From Amyelois transitella (lineage: Eukaryota; Arthropoda; Insecta; Lepidoptera; Pyralidae), in contig NC_083524.1 in assembly GCF_032362555.1 (NCBI RefSeq), positions 4,884,001 to 4,948,000 of the forward strand: DNA of 64,000 nucleotides, written 5' to 3'. Positions 34,801-46,800 of the stretch are shown piece by piece. How positions within the stretch are numbered: position 1 is the first letter of the stretch; each line of letters begins with the position of its first letter. The translations under genes were made by a program, and so were the position numbers. The notes under the pieces were generated by a model. That model saw nothing but the letters and a program-made list of their open reading frames with translations, had not been told where the DNA came from and ran no database searches.

Positions 34801-37800
34801 CAAAAATAATGGGAAGTAATGGGTTGACAATCTTTGCGGTCAATCCGTACTTATATTAAATCCTATTTCTAGAATTACTGGCCAGGATTATTTTTCCTTT
34901 TAATTGATATATGTCAATTAAATAATATGTCATTAATTTTCCCTGTCAAGTCAGTACACATATTTTGTCGCGAACTAGCCTCGCTTGAAAAAAAAACGAA
35001 TTTTATTTCATTGTGATGTCTACTTCAAACATATATCCAAATTCCTCTACAGTAGAATATATAACTACAAGAAGAGGAGGTGTATCAATATTACATGAAG
35101 GACGCCGTTATCATCGTAAAAAAATATATAAAAATGGAGACTCATTTTATAAATGCTATGTTAAAAATGGATGCAGAGGTAATTTAACCATAAATGCACG
35201 AAATGAAATAATTAAAATAACAAAGGAACATGACGCAGACTGTGAAGCTGATATTGGAAAAAATTTAATTTTGAAAAAGATGGACGACTTGAAGCAAAGG
35301 AGCAGTTGTAATTTTATATCGATTCAAAAACAGTATGAGGATGTTGTCAAAGGACTCAAAAACGACGGTTTTCAATTTATAAATAAAATACCACAGTTTA
35401 ATAACATAAAGACGGGATTATATAATGAAAGAAACAAAGTTTTGGGCGTTGCAAAGTCACGTTTTAATAATTGTCATGATTTTATTGTACCCACTAAATA
35501 TAAAAATTTTTGTGTTGCTGACTACGTGGATGACGATAAACGAATCATCGTGTTCTGTTCTAATGAAAACAGAAAGGAGATGAATAAGTATCATCATTTT
35601 TACGCTGACGGCACTTTTAAGTGTTGTCCGAAAGGATTTTATCAACTATATTCAATACATGGATACAATAAGAATAACAATTCAGTAGCTCCTTTAATTT
35701 TTGCTCTGCTGCCGGATAAAAAAACAGAAACATACAAAGTTTTGTTCAGCCTAATCAAGACAAGCATCGGTTGGAACCCCCAAAAAATAACCCTTGATTT
35801 CGAAGTGGCAGCAATAAATGCAATTAAAAAAGTATTTCCAAAAATTATATTCAAAGGCTGCTACTTTCATTTTAATCGTTGCTTATGGAAAAAAGCAAAA
35901 GCTTTAAATGTCAAATTAAGAACCGAAAAGAGGCATGTTGCACGGTGCGTTGGTTTAGCTCGTCTTCCTGTTCAATACATAGAAAAAGGATATGAATATG
36001 TTATGAGCAAAAACCCTAGAAATCCATCTGACGGGTTGCAAAAATTTAATAAATACTTTAATAAACAATGGATAAAGAAAAATGAAATGATGATGTCTTG
36101 CTCTTGTGGTAACGAAAATATAAGAACTAATAATAGCCTTGAAGGATGGCATGCGAAAATTAATAGATATATTGGAAGAAAATATCCAACGTTGCCACAA
36201 TTATTGGATATTCTGTCAACAGAATATAAATCTTATGATTTAAATATTAAAAGTAAAAAGAATAAAGAGTATAAGGCAATTGACGAGGAGATTGACCAGG
36301 CGTTGAGTGAATTAGTAGAAAAAAAGATATCTGTTGGTCACTGTTTGGAGATTATTAGCCCTTTTGCAATTTCGTTTTAGCGGTTTAAGTCACTCAGTTA
36401 ATATAAATAAATGAACACTATTAAAATATATTTGTTTTAATATAACAGGGACAATAACCGCCTCCGTGGTGTAGGTAGTGGTTTGAGCGTTCACGAAGTC
36501 ACGGGCTACAGCTAGTACGAAATCTATGTACTTATTGATCAGTGTTTGTATTCGATGAGGACATTACTACATTGTTGCGTAAGAAGAAATTAAATTCTTA
36601 TACTGCAACTAGTGTTTTTGAGAAATTCCTTGTTGGCAACTAGTTGCTTATAAAGAAAAAAAAATCCTTATTCATAACTGGTTGCCGACAAAGAATGAAA
36701 ATGTCTTTTTCTCAACTGGTTGCGAAGTTTAGTTGCCATGGCGGCCGAAAGGCATTTCTCGTCGAAAATAAATACGGCATCTTTTTTTAATAAGTCCGTC
36801 ATCGGTTTTGCAATCAGGGAATAGTTCCGAATGAACTTTCTGAAATAGCCAGTCAGGCCAAGAAATGACTGTACAGCTTTCACGTTATTAGGCTTCTTGA
36901 AATGTTCTACAGCTCTTATCTTCTCCCGAGACGGTCTGACCTCGCTATCACAGATGATGTATCCGAGATATTGAATTTCTTTTTTTAGAAAGTGACATTT
37001 TTTCCAATTAAATTCTAAAGCGTATTCTTTGCCTCTTTCGAGTACTTTTACTAGTTTCCTTATGCCTTCTTCTTCCGTAACAGCAGGTATTATTAAGTCA
37101 TCGAGATAGGTTAGAAGAGTACCGTCAATAATAAAATCGTTGAAGATATCATTAATAAACCTTTGAAACACGGATGGCGCCGTACATAAACCAAACGGCA
37201 TTCTAATAAATTCGTATTGGCCTTGAGGTGTGACGAATGAAGTATACTTTTGACTGTCTTTGTGTACCTTTACGTGTAGGAAGCCGTTTTTGAGGTCGAG
37301 GGAAGTGAAAACCTTTGCTTCCTTTAACTTATCAATCTGATCTTCTATTATTGGTAGTGGAAATCGTTCTTTAATCACTTTCTTATTTAATCTTCGGTAA
37401 TCAATACACATTCGTCGAGAACCATCTTTCTTATCAGCCAAAACCACGGGACTGGCAAAATCAGATTTGCTAAGTTTGATTATGCCACCATCTAGCCATT
37501 CTTTCACTTGCGCGTTAACAGCAGTCATCTCCAAAGGTGATAGTCGTCGAGGATTTTGATATACTGGATCTTCATTTGTTAATATTATTTTTAATTCAAC
37601 TTTACTTTCTTTCTTCATTTCATTTGGTCTATATTCTTCACACATCTTATGAACTTTTTCTTTATATTTAGAATCTTCTATGTCGTAAATCCGGTCAGTA
37701 TGTTTTTCTTCTGTTAAAAGCGTAAGGTGGGTTATCTTTTCCATGAAAATTCCTTCTGGGGTAAAGCAGACTTCAAAATCATGTAAAATAGGGTTTCCAA

Positions 37801-40800
37801 TTATTATGTTTACTGGTATATCATTATCCTTGACCACGTGAAACTTGATGTCTGTAAAGTATTGATCAATCTGTATATTAGCTACAAACATTCCTTCGGT
37901 ATAAACTTCGTTTTTTGCTATTCCAGTTATGCACGTAGATTCAATCTTATAGTCTTTAACATCTTCTTTAATTTTCTCAAATTCTGATTCTTTAATTAGG
38001 TTTATGTCACTTCCGGTATCAATAAGGGCTATAACGTCTTTGCCATTGATCTTTATATTTTTGTACGGAACTTTATCTTCTTTTTTATTTTGAATATTAA
38101 GAGTCTTTGTCTGTTTAGGGCATTCAGTAGATTTGTGGCCAAAGTCATTACATTTAAAACATTTTACTCCTTTCGAGCAATTGGATGACACATGATCTAA
38201 ATCACCACAGTTATAGCATCTATGAACGCGAGTCTTCTTTCGAAATGAAGTATTTCCAGATGATTGGACAGTATTAGTTGAATTTACTGGCTTATTAGAA
38301 CTCTTTTTTTTAAAGTCACTGTAAATTTCCAACTTCTTGCGAAATTCTTTTATGTCCGAGGCTCCATACAAAATAGCTTTATTAGTATCCAAGTCACGAA
38401 TACCATCAATCACATATTCGATCAATGCGGCATCTTCAACCTTGCCATGAAGCGCCAATTCTTTCATAGACAGAAAGTACTGCTGATATGTCTCCTCATT
38501 TTTCATTTTCCGCGAAGCAAGTTTTTTATGCACCACTGCGCTATTAATCTTTGGGCCAAATTCTTCTTTGAGTGCCTTCTTTAAACCTGGATAATCTTTA
38601 ACTCGTCCCAAAGAGCGTAAAAACAACTTCGCTGTTCCATCTAAAAGCCGCTTCGCATAGATTAACTTTTCAACTTTAGTCCACTTCATAATCTGTGCAG
38701 TATCTTCAAACTCATCAATAAATGTCTCAATCGGGTAGGTGTCATCTCCGGTAAAAATAGTCATAGATTTCTCCAAGTCCTTAAATGAAATCTTAACTTC
38801 ATACTCCTGTTCTTCATCTTCACTTTCGTACTTATCATCTTTCTTCGGCGGCATTGTTGCTATCAAGCTAGAACTCTTCAAACTTGAATTGCTCTTTAAA
38901 TTGCGTCTTCTCTTGGTAGTCGTGCAAAATGATGGCTTATTTGGACTCATTTAGTCTTTCGTCTTAAATAAATCTTTAATCCAAATTCCAAAAAAAACTA
39001 CCATTTTAGTATAATTATTTTGTAGCTTGCAACATTTTGTTTGAAGTGAAGTCTGAACAGTTCGTAGGGTCGGTAAAACAGTAGAGGTGTGATTCGTACC
39101 TATGTTCAGTCCGGACCGGCAAAATTGTCGGTAAAACAGTCCGCGTCCACGGCGTGGCTTGCAATTTTTTAATCTCGTCTTGCGTCTTCGGCTAGCATCA
39201 AATTTTACACCATCCCGGACGAGCCCCCAAAAAAGATGTGGGAATGGGGCTCAACTTGATGCAAACACTTTTCAAACACTCAAAATCTTTATTTGTTCTT
39301 CTTGACAAACCAACAACGACAAATCTTTCTTTCAGATCCTCCTTTGACATTGACATCTAGTCAGATGTCAATAGACATAATCATATCCGACATTGACAAT
39401 TAACTTTAGTGTTGCTATACAAACTACTTAAGAATTACTACAAAAAAAAAACAAAAATAAATCATAATTATTCCCACATATATGTTTGTTTGCGATTATC
39501 TCGCGTTTCGCTGAACCAATACGGTTTTCAGGGAAAGTGTTTGTTATATGTTACAAAAAAGGACAATATCGATTGGAGGCGGTTTTCTTTTAACAAAAGC
39601 TTTATGTATGTATGTCGTTCGTATTATTAATAGTACAAATTGCGTTTTGTTTTCACTCGTTCGCTTATGCGCTCGCTCCCGCTCTTAATAGAAAATGGGT
39701 CTTAACAGTAGGACGTCTAGAAAATCCGCCATCACGGACGATTTGGCGTGAGAAAGCAGGTAACTGGGACCGATTTCGATCGTTTTGCGTTTTGCTGATA
39801 ACCATACGAGAATCGCTGAAGGAATGTACGGTTAGTTAGTTCCAGTTTATACTTTGTTTACGTGGGAACAATATATATTCTCGGAGAAAACTACTACCCC
39901 AGCCATCTCGGTTTTCACTTCTCAAAATGTTTGGTTGAACTTTGATGAGTCACTTTGAGTGATTTAATATATAAACATTTCGAAACAAAGATTTGCTCAA
40001 TAAATTTTATAGTTCTTGTGATTTTCCAAGAGTTTTGGCCATAAGTATGTTAAACGTTATTATTTTTTATATGATAAAGTTGAGTGACAAATTCTTCATA
40101 AATAAAAGTCACGAAGTTTGCCTCAAAAGGACATTTACCTCTTCAAAAAAATATCTAAATGGTAAATTACATATATTTTTGTGGGCGTTTATGTTTGGCA
40201 AAGAGTGTTAACCTCATGTCTATTTGCGTTTCAAAGTCGCCAAAGTGCTAATTAGTTTTTTCTTTTATTACCAAACATATCAGCATAGCAAGGTAGTAGT
40301 TTTATAGCTTTTTTTATTAATATGAAAAGGATGCCGTGTGATTCCTGGCACTTTATAATAGAACTCTAAAGGAGTCAAGACTCTAGAACTAGAAAGGCTA
40401 ATAAACTTGGGATCCTTCTTCTAAGCAATGGGCTACAACCTGTTACTATTTCATCTTAAATCCATCATTAGCACACAGCTGAACGTGGCCTTTCAGTCTT
40501 TTCAAGACTGCGGGCTCTGTTTACCCCGCACGAGATATAGACGTATCTGTATGTATGAAAAGAATTAACGATATTCAGAAAACAAATTGCTGTCATGCTT
40601 TTGTGCCTGACTTTTGTCTAGGTTACATCCTCACGTGTCCATGTGCGATTTTTTGACCGTGATCCTAGATTTGCAAGTCAAGTTTTTACACGAAGCAACT
40701 CCAATCCGACATATGACACTCTTAATTACTAACCAACTTAAGAGGATTGTAATTTGAAAGTTCTTAAGTAAGTAAGTTTCTAAGTTTTATTTGATAAGCG

Positions 40801-43800
40801 ATTTTGCTGTTCAACTATATAATATTCTGAATGATTAATGCTGTTTTAATCGATTGCAAAACAAATACAAACGAACTATAATTTGCGAATTGTGTAAGGC
40901 TAGGCTTATTGAAAGGTCGATCACGGGACCCAGTGATCTTTATACATTGAAATTACAACAGAACGGCATCCATTGGTATCGGGCGCCCTTCGACCTGCGC
41001 ACGCGCAGATGCTAAGGTGTGGCTTCTCGTTACTTGCTTACCTTTCGTATGATCTATTAGACTCCTTAAAATCGGCTAAGTGCGCTTTGGACTAGCTTAT
41101 GAAGGGAACCGATAATTCATTTTATTCGACTTTATTTAAACCAATTTTTGTGATTGTTTTGTATTGAAATCTTTATTCTTCTTCCTCGTTACATTCCATT
41201 TCTCCTTCTTTACGTGGAATCGGCACATCAATAAAATTTCTTTACATTTGCCCGGTTTTTTTCACATACCCATCCTTTTACAACTTGAGAAGCGAATATT
41301 TTGTAAAATATACGGACATGACGATATACAAAGGGCACATTTTTGCATTTTGCCATGAAATCTCAAAAAGGGAAAACAAAATATTTTTGTAATTTGCTAG
41401 TGTAGAAAGTAGTAAAGTAGTGTAGAAACTAAATGTGGTCTTAATTCAATTAGATTCAATTAGAATTTAATTAGAATAGGCATGAAGAGGTAGCAAACAT
41501 AGAAATTGACAATTGAAAATTCTTTTATAATAATATTTTAATTATAATCTTAATTTAGGATGAATACTCTTTCTATTAAACTTAATCCTATTATTACGCA
41601 TAAAAGAACTTGGCCTTTCCGTCTTTTAGATTTTCAGATACAGACGTGATTATATGTATGCATGTGAGTTGCAGTATATTGGCTGAATTTACATCAATTA
41701 ATCACTTTTCCAGCGATACTACTATATTTTATGCAATCTCGCAACGAATCTATCTGTATTTGGCATAATGAATTGTGCTAATTGGTAATAAAGCTAAACA
41801 AGTGGGCTATTATTGAAATTTATGAGAAAAAACATCAATAGTATAGAGCATTGATACTTGAAAACGATAATGTGCAATTTATATTTGAATGATCTGTTGA
41901 AAGTACTCTCTTAGTACGATAATAATGTGCTTAAATGCTTAAGCAAACTGCTTAGTCAGCAAATCAATTGATAAAAAGATTTTATTTTGAACCGCCTTTC
42001 AAAAAAAAAGGTCTGAATCAATTTTGATAAGGTTTTCAGGAAAGCGTTTGCTACACTAAGGAGAAGGAAGAAATTAAACCGACTTCAAAAAGGGAGAATA
42101 ATGATTGGAGGCGATTCTCTTTAAACAAAAGTTATTAATGATACCAAAAAGGTTACGAGTAACAGCCTTAAGAAGACTACAAAAAGGAAATGTCAAAGGC
42201 ATGACGAATTGTGGAAAAATAATATTATACTGAGCCAACTCCACGTTATAAATTCAGGTAAGTGAAAGAAATTTCTTTTTCCAAATAAAATCTCTATTAT
42301 TTTATGGAACGTGTAATGATAGAATATAAAAAGTAAAAGTAAAATAAACAGTACTAAATTGGGCGTTCTCACTAAACGGATCGAATTATAGTTAACTGCG
42401 TATAATATTACATGACATGACATAACCAAATTATCACTTTCTCTCTTCGAATCAAAATGGCTTTTAGCGGCACTCGCCAGTTCAATAAGCACATTATAAT
42501 GGTAAACGTCCACAATATACGATTTTATTGATAACATTATATAAGCCTTTATATGTCAAACCTGTGATGATATAAAATTTTCTACTAATGAATGTTTATA
42601 GACAGATACTGATTTACTCCTTTAAGTTGAACCATATAATATATCAGCTTTTATCAGCCATGTCAACTAGTTCTGTGTGGGCAAAAAAAAATTTTATTCT
42701 TGATTCGACCGAACTTCCGACTTCCCACGGAGCAAAAAAAAAAAGGATTAGGCTGTGCGTAAAAAAATATGTCAGCCTATTAGTCAGTCAGTGTCCTCTG
42801 TTAAGATGTATTTAAATTATTTTTAGACGCTTAAAGTAGATTTAGGTACTTCAAAAACAAAAGCAACCTTACCAGTTATGGTCAAACACGAAATCCAAAT
42901 AAAGATGAGTCAGTAACGCAATCAGAGGGCATGTGTAACAGATGTAACACCTGCGTTGCTACACATTCCCACGAAACTACATAATTTGACCAATATCCAA
43001 AAGTAGGCGATTGCGACATACATACCGCAGTGATTCTGTATGAAGTTCTTTATTTTTAGTATTACATTTGAGTACGGTCGGGGTCAAAAGTGCATGGACT
43101 GGACATGCCTACGTTCTTCCTATACTTTTCAATATTTTTTCTTGAATTGTACATCAATTACAAATCAGCTAATTTTAACTGAAACGAAGTGCAAAGAATT
43201 TTATAAATGATACAGTCATTAATTTATAAAAAAGTTAAGAGTAATAAACAATCAAAAATAATAAATTCTTAGTAGTAAATAGACTTACAATCCGTATATG
43301 CAGACTGCAGATAATCGCATTGCTCGAGTGTTGTGCGTGTAAATGGTTTAATTGTACTTACTACTCGTATTAGTATGATACAAGTTGGTATGTTTAAAGT
43401 AATGATCTGCATTATTAAATTTTAAAATATGTACATAGTTAATTTTAATAAAATAAATATGAAGATGAGATCAATACAAGGTCTTAAAGAAAAATAACTT
43501 AGGCTCTTTTGTCAGATAAGTGGATACAAGATTTTTTAACGTTTTAAGTAGGTACCTTTTTCATATTTATCTGTTGGATCATACATTTTTCATTATTATT
43601 CATAGTGTCGTTTATTTTAAATTTTAATGCATTTCCAGATATGTAGACAACATCTTCTAGTAATTAATCTATATTTGCCCTTACATCGTATTAGCACTTT
43701 CTCGGCACAAGGCGTGCGCGGGCGCCACTCGTATCTCTAAACTGCGGTTAGACAATTCACTGCGACATTGCTTGCGGTCGAGATAATGAGAAGATGCGCC

Positions 43801-46800
43801 GGCGCAGCTTCCTCGTTTGCCACTGTTGCGTAAGTTATTGCTTTTTGCGGCGATAAACTAATAAAGTTGTAAAGCTGGTTTGTTTATGTGATGATTTGTA
43901 TGCGTTTTATACAGATATAACAAACAGTTTTATTCTTACGCTTTACTGAAACTGATAATTCTTTTTTTGTTTCTATTATATTTATTGCACTCAAATTAAT
44001 AAAATAACAATTAAAGAAGTACGTACAAAGTTGATTATTAAAAAAAAATCGTACAAGTTTTTTTTTAAGTTTGTGTGTGTGTGTGTGTGCTTTGAAAATA
44101 TAGCATATAACTCTAAACATGTAAAAATTCTTGATCTTCTATACAAGTGCGACCTATAATACTCCTTTTGACCACCCTAGATTAGGTAAATTTAAGTTTT
44201 TTTTAGGTTTTTCAAGAACCGACTCCCGTCTTATCTTTGCAAACTTTGCAGGAGATCTTTAACTCAAATTGGATATATCTAATGGTTGCACATCCAGTTA
44301 CCTGAATGGGCAGGATTCCTCACGATTTCTTTTCCCTTACCGTAAGAGCATCGTATGGTACATGGCCACGATAGAATTCGAACCTGTGCCTCTCTTTGCA
44401 TGACATGTCGGCATGGATTATAAAGTCCAAAAGGATATCACATAGGTATATCAATACCATGCGCACTTACATCTAATATAAATGAGATGTCGTGCGTCCA
44501 CACATTACGAGAGTTAGCTAACTCGACGAGACATTAATTACGTGATTTATCTCATCTTTACTCCGTATTGTCCGCCGTCCGCAGTGAAACTTATCTTGAT
44601 GGCATTCCTTTAGCTGCTTACATTTCTTAGCTTGCTAATCTTGTAGATTATACCGTATTACTAAAGCCAGTCCCGTTTTTATCGCGTGAAAAACTACAGC
44701 TGTTTCGCTTTTTATTATAAATTAAAACGGGACAGCGATAATTCTTCGCGCGATAAAAACGTCGGCCTCGTGCGTGCCATGCTACTCGTACGGGGGCTGA
44801 ACAAGCGGAACATCTTTAAAATCTCTGATTAAGCCAAATTGGTGAATAGTAGCACCATTTAAATTTCTAAAACCATATCAACAGTTTTTATTAGGTGCTG
44901 CCTACCTAACCTACCTACCTAACCTAACCTACCAAAAATTTGACGCGAACTATTGAAATTGATATGTATGCGTATACCACATTAGACTTTTTGCGGAGTG
45001 TCCACTCTCTCTCTGTACCATAAAACAAACAGAAACAATAAAACACAACAAGAAAAAAAGGGTGCATTTAAACAACACGGTAGCATCATGTTAAAAGCAA
45101 AAAAAACAAGTGTTGTTCGATTTTGCTACAACAACTTAAAATAATGCCAATTTGAGGTTGTACTATTGTACTAAAAATAATAAGAATCTACACATCGAAT
45201 CTATACACATTCACGCTTTATAAATCTGTAACTCTAAGTATAAAAACTTTGTATTATCACTATAACGAGTACTTAACATTGTATTATGGTGTTCTTTAAC
45301 CCGTTAACGATGAACTTTTCATAGATTCAATTGTTTATTGTTTGAATGTCCCACGACTATCGGTGTAGAAACTAAGGTAGGTGTCTCGTGTCGTGATATT
45401 GTTTAGTTTTAATAACAGTTTACGCAATTTCGGTTGAGCAATGATGAATGAGCTTTTAAGAATAACGACCGAACGAATAAACGTCTATACAAAAGAAAAA
45501 CGTATCGCCTAAAGTTTGTTAACGTTTCTGTTAATACAGTAAGGAAGGCTGTGTGTTTATTTATGTGCAATAAAGATATTACAAACAAACGTGGTGCTTA
45601 TGGAGAGAAAATACGTAAAATTATATAGACGACACTTTTCCTTTCAGACGTCAGTTTGGTAAACAGCTTCTTTGGTTTAAGTTCTATAAATAAAAACAAC
45701 TAACACTTTTGACTGAACTGACTGTCGACCGGAGGGGAGGAACTATGACATGGGTTCATATTATAACGACTTTATCCCTAACGGGGTAGACAAAGCCAAT
45801 ACTACTACTTTCAGCTGTACAATTTAAGATGGAATTCGAGATTCAGTTAGTGACAGATTGCTAGGCTATCATATATAAAAGGAACAGTAATATAAAATAA
45901 TGTATGTTGTGTTGATATATGTTTATGATAGATGTCGACATATTTATTTTTACAAGACTTTGTCTATCTTACCTGTATGTCTTTCTCTAGTTAACAGAAA
46001 AGATATAAAAAATGCATAAGACATGGTCTTAATGGTCAATGGTTTTGACCAAAACAAGCTTGTATATCATCCCTAGTTTCTTTATTTTTAGCGTTTTTTC
46101 TTATACAGGTTAATTCTTACTAATTTCTTAGTTAATTTTATTACAAAATACCTAATCGCAATTTTTGTACACCAATAAAATGCTGCACTATGAACCTATA
46201 GCTTCATATTTAAGATTTTTTATCTGATCGGATGCTTTAAGCGCCTTTTAGTTTATCTATTTCAATGATTTATATTTGCTTTTGGGATTACTTACTTGAA
46301 TCATTATTTATTGTATTCATATATATGTGTAGGCGATGTACATTAGTAGGCATATTAACAAACAATCAGATTATATCAGGTTAATATGTTTTCAACGCCC
46401 TCACATCATATACCATATCTCATATTTGAGAAAACATAAAATTACGCCTTCACTTCTGCACGCAAAATCTTATAAACATTTACAATATAAAGTAGGTTAT
46501 GCATATAAAATGACGTATTTCTAAAAAATATATTACTTAATACATAGGAAGGTACCTTAAGATTGAGTTTCTTTTATTATTTCTTACTTTTTGAAGGAAA
46601 TAAAATTTGTGTCATGGTTTTTTTTTAACTTTGATAAATTTTTTTTTAGACGTTTACTCCTAGATGGTTTTTTTAATGCTCCCAAAAATCTCCAGGTAAT
46701 ATACAATCCAAATTTAGTACGCCCAGTACTTTCGACGTGAGTTGTCAGTCAGTCACTCACTAACGCAAGAATTTTACAAACATACATAAAATGTACCCTA

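Larger units (their letters stand above)
34592..36752 (+). mobile_element. MULE (Mutator-like) DNA transposon, apparently intact
   Basis: 2,161 bp between exact 8-bp target copies. Terminal inverted repeats of about 129 bp (34592-34720 and 36624-36752) start CCTTTCGGCCG and differ at roughly one position in ten. One long plus-strand frame encodes the transposase. Palindromic decamers of the form CAACYRGTTG recur every 38 bp in both ends. Mutator-like elements usually leave 8-10 bp duplications, consistent here. Removing the element with one target copy leaves the pol frame continuous, so it arrived after the retrotransposon. Full ORF, intact ends and clean duplication suggest an autonomous, recently active copy. 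Confidence 0.9.
32644..39478 (-). mobile_element. Ty3/gypsy LTR retrotransposon, interrupted by a MULE
   Basis: The element is 6,835 bp including the insert, about 4.67 kb without the insert and one target copy. The 242-bp LTRs (32644-32885 and 39237-39478) begin TGTGGG, end CCCACA and read as identical by eye. The flanks carry a 4-bp duplication TATA (32640-32643 and 39479-39482). The coding strand is minus, so the 5' LTR is the right-hand one. A tRNA-Pro-type primer site follows it. A single gag-pol frame has Gag, two CCHC knuckles, protease, RT, RNase H and integrase; no env was seen. It lies in the same sense as the host GH27 gene. Identical LTRs mean a very recent insertion. The order is clear: retrotransposon into intron, then MULE into pol. 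Confidence 0.92.

Noticed and set aside
35013-35015. GTG as start of the MULE transposase
   Set aside because: Eukaryotic initiation is expected at the adjacent ATG (35016). The GH27 gene likewise starts at ATG 49731, not at the GTG upstream.
42193-42537. 114-codon open frame on the minus strand
   Set aside because: AT-rich chance frame in the GH27 intron; no motifs or conserved composition.
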